Origin: Trichostrongylus colubriformis
Taxonomy: Eukaryota > Nematoda > Chromadorea > Rhabditida > Trichostrongylidae
DNA: 64,000 bases
Reading direction: 5' to 3'
Assembly: GCA_963978905.1 (NCBI GenBank)
Contig: OZ022259.1
Location: forward strand, 48,626,727 to 48,690,726
A program made the position numbers and the translations under genes. Positions 20,045 to 30,645 of the stretch are shown in pieces (the stretch's first letter is position 1; each line of letters begins with the position of its first letter). Under the pieces are notes generated by a model. That model worked only from the letters and a program-made list of their open reading frames with translations. It had not been told where the DNA came from and made no database searches.

Positions 20045-20910
20045 GGTTGTCCCGAAAGTTCCGGAACACCTCGACCACTTTTTTTTCAAATTTATTTCTT
20101 TACAACATAAACACATTTCAGCTAACAAGATATTCACCATTACTATCTATCACCTTCTGTCATCTATCCGGAAGCTTGCCAATCCCATCCGCCCAGAACT
20201 GTTGAGACAGCCTCGCGAAGAAACGCTCGACCTCCATCTCGATGTCGCGTTGCTTTTTGAGCTGTATACCCTTTAGGAAGCTCTGTAGAGGGGCGAACAG
20301 GTGGTAGTCAGACGGTGCGAGGTCGGGGCTATATGGAGGGTGTGGTAGCACTTCAAGCTTAGCGTCGCCAAGGTGTCCCGGATGAATGTTACCAGATGTC
20401 GGCTGTCGGATAGGGCATGGGGTGTCCAAGTCGAGAGCACTTTCCGGTATCCCAGCCGAGTGAGATGCTGATCAACTGTGGTGTTCCCACAACCGAGTAG
20501 CAGGGCTACTTCACGTGTGCTTGCCGTGGGGTTTTCCTGCACAGTTCTCCTGAGAAGCTGATCGTCAGCTCAGATGGACGGCCACTGCGTTGCTGATCTT
20601 TCAGGGCTATATCTTTAGGACGGAAGCGGGTGAACTAACGGTGGATAGTTGTGCTTGCTCCACGTGCGACGCTGATTATTTGGACCGCTTCCCTTATGGA
20701 ACTCCCTCGGTAGAACTCGTAGAGGTACAATGCTCGGAGTGACGTCTCGTCCATTTCGAGCTCTATTCCTTTTGTGGATAGGCGCGAATCCTTATATACC
20801 TATGGCATGGAACGTTGCTCAAAGTCAGTCGACAAATGCCCTGGCTATCCATCGTGGGAAGGCCCGAAAACCCTTGTCTGCCAAGGTGTTCCGGAACTTT
20901 CGGGACAGCC
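20045..20910 (-). mobile_element. Mariner element with both terminal repeats, internally deleted
   Basis: The left end GGTTGTCCCGAAAGTTCCGG and the right end CCGGAACTTTCGGGACAGCC form inverted repeats of about 28 bp, each flanked by TA (20043-44 and 20911-12). At 866 bp it is well below the roughly 1.3 kb of a complete mariner. Transposase remnants read on the minus strand. Confidence 0.88.
20160..20542 (-). pseudogene. Mariner transposase remnants
   Basis: One frame gives the DNA-binding part (TASTREVALLLGCGNTTVDQ, HLTRLGYRKVLSTWTPHAL). It then switches frame directly to the region just before LPHPPYSPDLAPSDYH, with the third catalytic Asp, and ends WADGIGKLPDR. The segment with the first two catalytic aspartates is deleted, so the element could move only if supplied with transposase. 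Confidence 0.85.
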
Positions 20911-21332
20911 TAATAAAATTCCAATCTAGCATGTTCGCATCTGACATGTTCCTCCCAAGCGTTTCTGATAATGGAGGTCTACTTGACTAGGTTGGAAGTT
21001 CGATTAGACAGAATTCCAGATCGTTTCTCAACAATCCCGCAGCACCTGAGCAATTTTTCGGCAGCATTTCTACAAAATTGTGTAGCACAAATGAATCCTT
21101 TGCACTGTGATGATACCAGACTCTGGGGTTTCATGGAGCATGGATTTGAAGCACTTTTTCGGTCTGTTTAGTATTTAAATAGACCTCTATTGCTTTTAAA
21201 CAGCAACTTTGAATCAAATTTTGATTGGTTAACTAAACAGCTGGTTTTAGTTAACATAAAGTGCTGCAACAGGGGTGCAGCAACTAGAGTCTACTATATG
21301 GCAATATTTCATGATATAACGCCTGTTGAAAC

Positions 21333-21641
21333 TTAAAGGAACTGTGTACGGAAAAATGAGTTTCTCTGTTAGCCATATATTTATGTTGCATTTGCTTAAC
21401 AAGGACAGCATGTAAAGTTTCACGTCGAAAAAGTGAGAATTCGGCAAAGGTACAACTCCTCAAAGTGGTGGCCAACGGGACGGGGCCAGAGTGACTGCCC
21501 ACCTCGTCTCCCGCCACGGTTGGAGAGAGAAGTGGGACTTCTTACGTAAGTTTCCGTTCCCATTATGCGCACCCATTAAGCAAATACAACATGAATATAT
21601 GGGTAACAGAAGAATCATTTTTCCGTGTACGATTCCTTTAA
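21333..21641. mobile_element. Inverted-repeat element B, copy 2 (intact)
   Basis: Begins TTAAAGGAACTGTGTACGGA and ends CCGTGTACGATTCCTTTAA. The terminal repeats are about 65 bp, ending at the inner motif TTAAGCAAATACAACATGAA. Length about 309 bp, no coding capacity. It is the reference for the interrupted copy at 9621-10430. Confidence 0.75.
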
Positions 21642-22249
21642 TTACGAGCAACGATGTAATAACAAGACTAGGAACCCATTCTTATCAAATGAGGTAAAGA
21701 AGTTAAACAAGGAAATATGTGGCCTTAGCAAATGGGCCAAACAAGGAACTCAGCAATGACCAAAATGCTGACCATTCAGCCAACGGTCGCTTGACATACT
21801 TGGGCACGAAAGAACGTCCATGACTACAGCTGAACGTTTAAGCTTTTCTCCACCCCTCGCAGGTATCATCTATCACCTTCAAGCAGAGAATTTTGTCTCT
21901 CAAAATGTTCATTTAATGTTATCATCGCAGATTTGTTATCACGAAGTGCCTACGGCCAGTTGGCCCAATAGCTATGCCTGCCAGTCAGACTTGCAATAAC
22001 AAATCCATTATTACACCGATAACAACAGTGCAAATGCAAGAGCAGGGATAGGTGCATAGTATACCATGGCTCTTTTACCAACTGGTTACGTGGCTAGCTT
22101 CGTATACTGGAAGGAATTGTCCACGGATATTCCATTATTCTAATTCCTCTTGAAACCACTCACTAGACATTACATTACATAAACAGAAACACGAAAAGAA
22201 CGGAGAAATTCCCTATGTTTCAAAGTAGCGAAAGTGCGACGATACAAAC

Positions 22250-22292
22250 AAAATCCAGGGACCATCGCAATGTCGCGAAGTCTGACGACGGC
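22250..22292. repeat. Foldback fragment, CGTCAGACTT family
   Basis: CGCAATGTCGCGAAGTCTGA followed by CGACGGCCT is one arm of the family seen at 4463-4620. The opposing arm is 520 bp away at 22812 and points outward, so these are two partial copies. Confidence 0.45.
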
Positions 22293-22811
22293 CTAAGATC
22301 GAAATCCTCGCACCACACATTTACAAAAACGAAAATTACATTGGTAAGGGGCAATCAAGAACCGGTGCTAATGTACTTGGTGGGGGGGGGGGCACACGCT
22401 GTAATCGGCCTCCAGCGCTACTTTTTGCCCATGCTTTCAGCCCGAGCTTTAGCGGAAGGAAGCCCCTATCCCCTCGAGAGCAAGATTTAGGTAAAAATAT
22501 ACATTTGACCAAATTTTGTGAAGGATACAAACCAATGATCCGCCTCTACTTCGACGCGCTGGGGGCCGATTACAGCAGAGTGGCCTCTCCCCACTCAACT
22601 TCATTAGCACAGGAATTGTTAATCAGCGGATGCACTGTTACTGTTTCTGATTGGTATTCCGTCATCTGAAGGCTGGTCGGTGGTGATCGGAACCTAAAAA
22701 CCCCATCTATTAACCGGGCCACTGCTTCGGTTATCTCCTATCCAGTTCTTGACAGTCCCTTGCCAACGTTATTCTTATTTTTGTGGATGTGTAATGTGAA
22801 TATTTCAACTC

Positions 22812-22912
22812 GTCAGCCGTCGTCAGACTTCGCGACATTGCGATTTCGCGATTTTGTAGCGTCGCACATTCGCGTGCAATACTACGGCATTGAGATTGTG
22901 GGACGGTATTAG
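22812..22912. repeat. Foldback fragment, CGTCAGACTT family
   Basis: GCCGTCGTCAGACTTCGCGA then CATTGCGATTTCGCG and GCGTCGCACATTCGCGTGCA, matching the left half of the 4463 copy. Confidence 0.5.
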
Positions 22913-22984
22913 ATAAGGGGTGTGTGCTCTTATGTCAGGATTTCTCACCACAACGAGCGGCGTGCGACGCGATATGTGCGAGCT

Positions 22985-23175
22985 ATGCACAACGCTATAG
23001 TTGGGTTTACAGGAAACACACAATAATGCTAGGGACGCCATACTTTGTTGACTAGTAATCGCTTTGGGACCATCCAAAATTCTGACATATGGGTACATAC
23101 CCATCAGATAAGGTATGACCGAGCGACAATCAGTGGTATCTCCCAACCACATTAGCGCCTCAATTCCTTCATGAA
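22985..23175 (-). other. Possible unidentified exon
   Basis: A minus-strand frame reads HEGIEALMWLGDTTDCRSVI, PYLMGMYPYVRILDGPKAIT and SQQSMASLALLC. The composition looks like a folded protein, but I do not recognise it. A GT lies after ALLC (GTGTTTCC). It could be an upstream exon of the RhoGEF gene, part of another gene, or chance. Confidence 0.25.
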
Positions 23176-23191
23176 TTATAAATAAGCACAA

Positions 23192-24115
23192 ATTAGCACT
23201 TCTCAGACGAAGATAGACTCATAGTTTCGGAAAAAGAAGTGAGATATGAAATGGAGTGACGGAAATTGCCTGGTTCTTGAGATAAATGGCAGAGCCAGCC
23301 ATCGATCGATGACATTCGAACGAAAGCACAAGTGTTCGTGACACTTGGCCGTTAGGCGGAAGGGCGGTTGGCTAGCTGACTGACTGAAGCTGTGCCCAGG
23401 ACCAAGGCATTTGGTCAGTGGGTCGAGGACACAGCTGTTGTCCTCCAATCAACCTCGTGAGCAAATTGATAGATTTCCGTTCGAACAGCGGCGACCTTTC
23501 CGTGATCTCCTCGTCATCAATCTGCGATCAAGGGAACGCTATAATAGCTGGCGCAGTATATCATGTCTACCCTGGTGTAATAAAATAGAACGAGGACCCC
23601 TGTCACAGCATGGCCCCATTACTTTTAATCGGCTCAGAAGCTATTCACCATCCTTTTTTATGGCTTACAGCAGGTTCTGAGTATATCGGTACAGACTGAT
23701 CAACTCTTCCATGAATCATCTGCCATAATCCGTAGAGATATAGATATTTGAGATAAATTATATGTAGACACCAAGAGAATAGCGACAAAAATTAACGAGT
23801 CAGTTTTCATGGTGACGTCGCGCGACCGCTCGCATACTAATGAGATGGACCTACTGCATCAGCTATAATTTTTTTTTTGAAACATAGATAGTCAAACCCT
23901 AAAGTCGAACCGCAGCGCGACCGCGCGCCTCCTGAGCAGTTGTTTTTCTTACGAAAATAACCCCCATTTCTCTCTCCTGAAGCAGTGACGGAAATTCGGT
24001 GCAACTTAGTGAATCAATAATTTATAAAGTAAAGTTCCATACCCCATAGCGCATGCATAAAGTAAATGTCACTGAGTCCAAGTTCGACTTTCCATAAATC
24101 TTGGCATGGTATTTT
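23192..24115. other. No feature recognised
   Basis: Short frames only. I see no domain, repeat or RNA gene. Confidence 0.4.
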
Positions 24116-24368
24116 CTTGATAAGTGTCCGATTCTTGCAGCCAACACCAAGATATTAACTAACTTTATTCGGCTGACGTTTCGGCCTTGTCGCCTTCGCC
24201 ACAGCCTTCAAGCACAGCCGGCCGTCGTTGAGACCACCGTAATTTGGTGGTCTCAAAGACGGCCGGCTGTGCTTTAAGGCTCTGAAGAAGGCGACAAGGC
24301 CGAAACGATAGCCGAGTAAAGTTAGTTAATATCTTGGTGTTGGCTGCAAGAATCGGACACTTATCAAG
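24116..24368. mobile_element. Hairpin element, 123 bp arms with 7 bp spacer
   Basis: Arms 24116-24238 and 24246-24368 are inverted copies with about eight mismatches, around the spacer GTAATTT. The outer ends are CTTGATAAGTGTCCGATTCT and its complement. There is no open frame of note. It is a nearly perfect snapback, as left by a foldback transposon or an inverted duplication. Confidence 0.9.
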
Positions 24369-24480
24369 TATGTCACACATGCAATGATCTCTATCGCATC
24401 AAAATGCCTGTCTATCCATCGGAAATTTGGAACCATCAGAAGAGCAACTTATAAAGCTCGAGTCAAGTATGGGATAATAG

Positions 24481-24585
24481 TGCATGAGCGAAAAAATAAG
24501 TGAGGGGGGGGGTGCACCTAAACAATGCTACGCCCCGCATACTGTGGGCGGGGCGTGCGCTAAAAGTTTTGATACTCGGCTGAGA
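24481..24585. repeat. Dispersed repeat related to 9106-9215
   Basis: AATGCTACGCCCCGCATACT, then GTGGGCGGGGCGTGCGCTAA. Same stem layout as at 9106, with compensating changes in the stem. Confidence 0.5.
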
Positions 24586-24648
24586 ATTTTCTATTGGGTT
24601 CGTGCATAATAATGCGGCTTTTTTCAGCAACTCTATTTAGTAGGGGGG

Positions 24649-24875
24649 TCAAATCAAGTCCGGGGGGAGACGCAACTTTGCGTCGACGTCGAAACCCCTT
24701 TCCTTCCCTAGGCTTGGGCTAAAATTGATATCTCCTTCTTCTACATAAAAAAGCACATGTCAAAGCATAGGTCTCATCAGCTTTAGCCTAAGCCTAGGGA
24801 GGGAAAGAAGCTTTGACGTGGGTGAAACGTCGACGCAAAGTTGCGTCTCCCCCCCCCCCCCCCGACTTGATTTGA
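24649..24875. mobile_element. Foldback element with GACGCAACTTTGCGTC ends
   Basis: The left arm TCAAATCAAGTCCGGGGGGA, GACGCAACTTTGCGTCGACG is matched in reverse by CGTCGACGCAAAGTTGCGTC and GACTTGATTTGA on the right. A run of about 17 C replaces the shorter G run. GACGCAACTTTGCGTC is itself a 16-base palindrome present in both arms. Confidence 0.75.
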
Positions 24876-25657
24876 TCCAAAGCAATAATAAAATTTAGCA
24901 AAAACATGTTTGAAAAATCATTTGGGAGCGTTTTGGTCATCGCAGTCAAGGACTGCTTCCCAGTTATCAGTTTCAAAACGTCAATTTCCACCACAGAAAA
25001 ACGTAACAATAGAAATCCGCATTAATTATGCACTAACCTAATAATTAAGTTCCAAATGGCCCGGACATAGGGAAAAATGAGATGGCACGATCTTATGAAG
25101 CCTAAGGACGATGGGCAGAGCGTATTTCATAGAGAGGGGGCTTTAATAAATAAGTGAATAACTAAAATGTAGATTGAACAAGTAGTATCGTCACCAGAAA
25201 TCTCGCCGACTTCTTTGTAGGATGTTCGCCCCAATGGGTGTATCAAAGGTCTCCACGGAAAAGCTAAACGAATTGTTCGAGAAATAAAATTCCGTGCTGG
25301 GCGAGATCACAAGGTATAAATAACATCAATACGTGGCAAGTAACAATCTCAATTTTTCTTCTTTGATAGATCATTCAACAGCTGTTAGGAGGAGCCAGAA
25401 CAACACGAATGATGAATCAAATGTTTCATTTTTTTATCATCATTAACTAAACCACTCACCAGATGTAGTGTAACAGTGGAAAAAGCCTAATGGTAAGGCT
25501 GGAAGTAGCAATTTTCTACCATATTATCTTCTAATCGACCATTATACTCGTGGTCGTGACGGGGTTGTCATCATCGTCCTTGCGCTTTGTTGGCTTTACT
25601 CAACTCTAAGCCCATACATGGAGCATCTCCATTCAACTGGAAGTCACTTAAAACAAG

Positions 25658-25704
<47 letters not shown>

Positions 25705-27034
25705 AACAGAAAATATTCAACAACCTAAAATAATGTAGAAGTATCAATAGGGCGAGAAGTGTAACGACGATGGCGCCATACGCGCTCACACATAGTGCAA
25801 GGATCAAAAGCAGATCAATACCTACAATACACCAACAAAGTCTCACCAACACGGTGTCAGCTGTAGGATTAAAAAATCTCATTTGTGGTCGATTTTAGGC
25901 TGGAAAAGGATCATATTATGGTAGAGGTTCTTCCAGTACATCGAAATCATCTTTTTTTCAAGAGGACATCTTCAGTATATTCAATATACACAGTCACAAG
26001 AAAAGGTGAAATGAGAAGGGGAAGGGGAGATCGTAAGATCAGGTGGAAGGTCGTAATTTTCAAAAAAATTTACTCACCGTCCGTGCTTCGAGATCTCTAA
26101 CTTGGTCCTAATATGGAATGATAAGAACAGTGCGTTGTATGTACATGGGTTTGTTTCAAACGTCATAGGCCCCATCATAGGCATACAAATACAGCTACAT
26201 TTTCGCATGGAAGTGGAATGCGTGGGCATTCCAAATGGGTAGGTCAACACCGAACGCTTAATGCTGCTTTCGATTTATAAATTAACCGATTTTACGATCG
26301 TTTTATAAATCGATATTGATCTATTGGTGAGAATTTTATTGATTTTTGTACCTACGGACGTAAACGATTCCGATATATTGTAAATTTATTCCAATACATA
26401 CATACATTTGATTGCACTGATCGTTCATATTCGAAATCAAGTCACCAAGATCTTTCAATCACTCAAAGTTTGAATGCAAAGCAGTACGAAGCAGAAGGAA
26501 ACCTAGAATTACATGCATTGGCAAGAAATCAATGTGAAAACACTGACGTTAACACCAAAACAACATAAATGCACAGCAGGTGCACATTCAATCACTGCCA
26601 CAATGCTCGAGCATAACGAGCGCATGGCTCACACCAAGAAACAGCACATATTACCCCAACCGAAGTGCAATACTCTGTGAGGGGCAAGAGAAAGGAGCGC
26701 GCTTTAGGCTGAAAGCATAAGAAGAAATTAGGAAAAATATCCATTATAGTTTCCAGGCAAACTTGCCTAGAAACCCCACTTTCGGCCAAATTTGGACCTT
26801 CTTCGTCTCTCAATTGATTAGTCTACGCAGGCTACATAATACGCCCCTTCTACCCTTACACTCTGATGAAAATCATGGTTTTTAGGTGACTTTAAAAAAT
26901 TAATGCGGAGTTTTCAGTCAAAAGCAGACAAAAACGGTCGTTTTTAACTTGTTTTCAAGATTAATCGATGATTTCTTTCACAGTTCCGGCATTGAAATGC
27001 ATCAACAAGATGGAAATCAAAATTGCAAAGTTTT
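24876..27034. other. Intergenic; (TAAA)n repeat at 25656-25704
   Basis: Contains a (TAAA)n tract of about 50 bp and no recognisable gene. A GGTCGTAATTTTC motif at 26048 is related to the G-rich repeats at 10720 and 12121. Confidence 0.4.
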
Positions 27035-27118
27035 TGCTCCGTGGGAGGATCGAACTCCCGACCTCGGCATTTCTCATTCTTATAAGTACCACGCGCTAAC
27101 CAACTGCGCCAACGGAGC
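27035..27118 (-). tRNA. tRNA-Ile (anticodon UAU) with a 10-base intron
   Basis: The 5' GCTCCGT pairs with the 3' ACGGAGC, followed by discriminator A. The D arm is TGGCGCAGTTGGTTAGCGCG. The anticodon stem TGGTA/TGCCG holds the loop CTTATA-A with anticodon TAT, interrupted after position 37 by AGAATGAGAA. The T arm is GTCGGGAGTTCGATCCTCCC. An intron in tRNA-Ile(UAU) is common in animals, which supports a functional gene. It reads isoleucine AUA codons. Confidence 0.93.
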
Positions 27119-27884
27119 ACGGTAGACATATCGCTTAGCGTCACATTTGTTATTTACGTGTGGTGATTCGTTCACGTATTGCTGGTCGATCGACCATTAG
27201 CAAACGGTTGGAAACATCTGTTTACAACAATTTCTATTGAAAAGTAGGTAAACTATTTACGAGAAGTGCTCCTGTGTCTATGGAAAGTAGGGATAACTTT
27301 GCTATGGAAAAAGAAATGCAAAAGAGATGATTTTCGTGAATCATCTCTGTTTCCCTTGAACTTATGGCTTCATTTCTACATCATGTTGTCTAATGCTTCA
27401 AAAATCAATATGGTGCACGTGTAGCGAAGTGATGAGAGGCGCCCGTGCACTTATCGACCTTGATCTTTGGTTCGAGTCTCGCTTTCACTAGCTATTAGTA
27501 AGATATTTAAATCGTTGAAGTTGTTGGTTGAGTCTGTTACTGAAAATTGACAGCAGTCGAGCTTTTCACAATAGCGATCGACCGATAACAAAATAATGCC
27601 TGATTAAAATGATATGTGTTAAGATTCATTCGTGAACAGGTTAACGGATATTGGTGGTCGATTATCAATGGACAAAAACAGTGCTTATCGATCGGCACAG
27701 AGATTAAATTCAGCAATGACCACCAGTCCACCTCCACAAATTTTGAATTTTTTTTGATATTCTGGAAAGTTTTAATCGAGTGATTTCTGAAGTTCCCTTT
27801 CCAAATTGGCTTCTTAAGACAACTGCTGGTTTTTTTTTACTCCCAGATAATATACATACATTTATGAATTTAAAATTGTCATTA

Positions 27885-28012
27885 GTTTTCAGTAAACTCG
27901 AAGTCAAATTCAAAAGGCTCCAGATTGTCGAGGTTTTGTTGAATACGCTACGAACGAAAATTCCATTCAGGGTCACAGAAGCATTCCAGGACGTCCTGAT
28001 CACAGATAAGGT
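27885..28012 (-). other. Coding-like minus frame with one stop
   Basis: From ATG at 28012 the frame reads MADLICDQDVLECFCDPEWN, FRS, then TAG, then continues in the same frame RIQQNLDNLEPFEFDFEFTE N to TAA. The acidic-hydrophobic ending is protein-like. TTCGTTCGTAG could be an acceptor, making the part after the TAG a terminal exon. Not recognised. Confidence 0.25.
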
Positions 28013-28213
28013 CAGCCATCCTGCCGACTCTCTACTCTCCCACCTGCGCTTCTTTTATTCGCGGAGTTTACTAATGTATGTGAATGATACAGAGCTGGTT
28101 TCGGGCTTCTGTGTATGGCGATTTCAGAGTGCAATGCGCTTCATAAAGGGAATATACCTTGAGCTCACAAAATAAAATCCTCTAGCGGTTACATTAAAGG
28201 GAATTTTATCTAC

Positions 28214-28324
28214 CAGTTGATATTGGTGGCCAGAATGTTGAGATAGTTGAACAGAATCCAAATCGGAAATGTTGCAATCCGTGCTGTGTCTCTTCTGATT
28301 CGCCGTAGAGCACTTGAAACCCAT
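28214..28324 (-). other. Possible unidentified exon
   Basis: MGFKCSTANQKRHSTDCNIS, then DLDSVQLSQHSGHQYQL, followed by GTAGAT as a possible donor in phase 0. It may belong with the coding-like sequence at 27885-28012. No domain recognised. Confidence 0.25.
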
Positions 28325-28828
28325 AACTAATAAGGTAAAGTAGTTTAGCAGAAAAAGTTCACCTTATTTAAAGAGTCATTGTGGATTTTTATCTAAACCA
28401 AGGGAAGGAATTCTGGCTGAGCGATTCTTCTCCCTGGTGCCGATCGATTGTGCCCCTCCTCCATTCATGTAGCTGAATATCAAAGACCGATAGGTTTCAT
28501 ATCGTGGAGAGTTTCACTGGTTTCTGCACATGACAAGTTTTCCACAGCGAGCAAAACTAATAATCGAAGTTATGGCCTGTCATCCATTGATAGGGTCATT
28601 CCTATTCGTAACTTTCACATGACGTGATAACCCAGGCCGTTAGATTAGAGTAAGATTGTAAAAAACGACGTGCACGACGTGCGAACCGCCAAATTGAAAG
28701 ATGTTGAATTTCCGTGACTTCTAAGGTTTGAAAAGTGATGGGCATTCAGGGCTAATTAAGATATTTTGGGGTATGCCACGCAATCCATTTTCATTGGGGA
28801 TCGTAGTGGCAACTGAACAAAATGTAGT

Positions 28829-29006
28829 AGGCGTTGTTCAGTATTCGCGATTCGCGCGACCCGTGCGATTCAGCCGGAAGCAGTAAGATACATATTGATC
28901 AAATGATTCAGGTGGGAAGGATAAAAACTTATTGATTCAGTGAATGATACGCTTGAGCCGCGCGAATCGCACGATCGCCTGAATCGCGAACTCTGAACAA
29001 TGCCTT
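28829..29006. mobile_element. CG-rich foldback element (AGATACRTATYGATC family)
   Basis: Starts GGCGTTGTTCAGTATTCGCG and ends TCGCGAACTCTGAACAATGC. The internal AAGATACATATTGATC is shared with the copies at 13160, 30481 and 30645. Confidence 0.75.
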
Positions 29007-29640
29007 CCAAGTCAATCTTTCATTCACACGCATTAGTTTGCTGCAAATTTATGGACCCCAGACGTAGAAAGATCTAATGCCCTCTAGGCACTAATCTAGT
29101 ATCATCCTGGTAACCAAACCGAATCAGTGGAATCCGCTACAACACCTCTGCCTGGCGTAATTGTAAGACCAAAATGATAATGAGTTCACAAAAAATTCAA
29201 AATTTCACGCATTAGTTTGAGCTATGCACTTCATTCCCATTAGAAATACTGAATCGGTTCTCACAAACACGTGCACCGACAACGAAATTTCAAGTAGGCC
29301 TTTCATACTAGCAAATGAACTCTGATACAGACTTGCGGAAAATGGTACTGAAAAATTGGCTTGCCTCGTGAGAATTCGATCCAAGGGTCAAGCAGTTGGC
29401 AACTGCGACTCTTTCAACTGCTCAAACCTAGCCCGAAAAAGCAGGACACCACCAAAAGCCGGCAGCAAGTCGCCTCGAAGGTAACGTATCTCTTGAAAAT
29501 GGCGAGTAAAAGAGTCTATCATAGACGCGTAAAACCAGTAGAGCAGCTGCATGCCAACCATCCAGTGCCATCAGTCTCCCGTCTGAACCATGAGATGGAT
29601 ATGAATGGTGGTACAGAAACTGAATTCAACAGAGTAGAGA
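29007..29640. other. Intergenic; one unexplained plus frame (29361-29735)
   Basis: The plus frame contains ASKRVYHRRVKPVEQLHANH and other protein-like stretches but has no recognised domain or splice support. Otherwise empty. Confidence 0.25.
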
Positions 29641-29681
29641 ATTCCATTTATTATCTTTACAAGTACATAATTAATTGTCTA

Positions 29682-29849
29682 TTAACGATCAGCTTCTTTG
29701 GATTTCTTTTTCAGTTTCTGTTCTTCTTCTTTTGATGTTTTTGCGGGTCGAAGGGAATCGATTATCGTCAAGGATCCTTCGGCAGCTGCACCATGATGGA
29801 CTTCATCGGCAGCAAATCTTTGATTCCTCAACCTCGCCGGAATACACAT
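29682..29849 (-). CDS. Possible terminal exon or 55-residue ORF with poly(A) signal
   Basis: The frame reads MCIPARLRNQRFAADEVHHG, AAAEGSLTIIDSLRPAKTSK and ends EEEQKLKKKSKEADR before TAA at 29682. An AATAAA follows on the same strand at 29652-29647, about 30 bases after the stop, which fits a 3' gene end. An in-frame TAA lies just upstream of the ATG and I see no good acceptor. It is either a small independent ORF or a truncated terminal exon. The foldback cluster starts 140 bp upstream and may have displaced the rest. Function unknown. Confidence 0.35.
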   Translation of the reverse strand: MCIPARLRNQRFAADEVHHGAAAEGSLTIIDSLRPAKTSKEEEQKLKKKSKEADR

Positions 29850-29991
29850 TTAACCGCCTTCTTGGTCGACAACACTAACAAAAATGAACGATATCGGTAT
29901 AACACTCGAAGGAACATGCAATCAGATCAGTATCTACGTTATTCACAGTTTTATGCTGATAAGATAATTGCATTCCCACGAAGCCATAAGG

Positions 29992-30483
29992 CCGTGTTCA
30001 TACCCAACTGAAATGAATTTTTGGCGCTCGCGCATCCGCGAATTGGGACTTTCGGCTACCACGTACCACCACGTCCGTTTATTGGCATTGTAGCAAATAG
30101 CCAAGATTGCGGATGCGCTGATCCGCGAACTCTCAAATTGCGGATGCGCCTATACTCTCATTTTATCGATCGATATGCATCTTATCCTTGATGCGAATGC
30201 GTCAATCCTCTCAAATCGCGATGCGCCGCTGCGCTCACTTTCTCGATCGATACGCATCTTTTACTATACGCCGATCCACCAAAAAATCTCATTCAGTTTG
30301 ATTGATATGAACGCAGCCTAACCCTACAGGGTCCTCCTCATCGCAAAGTTGGCGGATACGCGGATCTGCCAATTTTCTCAAATCACGGATGCGTTGATGC
30401 GCTCTCCCTCGCTCGATACGTATCTTTTATTTGACGCGAATGCGCCAAAAAATTCCATTCAGTTAGGGTACGAACGCGGCCTA
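29992..30483. repeat. Two adjoining foldback elements with TTCATA-type ends
   Basis: The first begins AAGGCCGTGTTCATACCCAA and ends TTGATATGAACGCAGCCTAA at about 30321. The second is a degenerate unit ending GGGTACGAACGCGGCCTAA at about 30483. Both contain GATGCG-rich interiors and CGATCGATAYGCATC cores. Confidence 0.6.
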
Positions 30484-30645
30484 AGGCAGTGTTCATAGTT
30501 CACGATTCAGGCGATCACGCGATTCAGGCGGAAGGAAAAAGATACATATTGATTGGGTGATTCAGGCGATCACGCGATCGCGTAAAGCACGCGATCGCGT
30601 AGATCGCGCGATCGCCTGAATCGTGAACTATGAACACTGCCTAAA
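30481..30645. mobile_element. CG-rich foldback element, best-preserved copy
   Basis: Left CTAAGGCAGTGTTCATAGTT and right AACTATGAACACTGCCTAAA are perfect complements. Inside are CACGATTCAGGCGATCACGC, AAGATACATATTGATTG and several CGCGATCGCG palindromes. About 165 bp, noncoding. Confidence 0.8.

Noticed and set aside
26944..27144. 66-residue minus-strand ORF
   Set aside because: It is the translation of the tRNA-Ile gene and its flanks.
27400..27490. Second tRNA gene (GGTTCGAGTCTC near 27470)
   Set aside because: A B-box-like motif is present but no acceptor stem or D arm pairs. It may be a SINE scrap.
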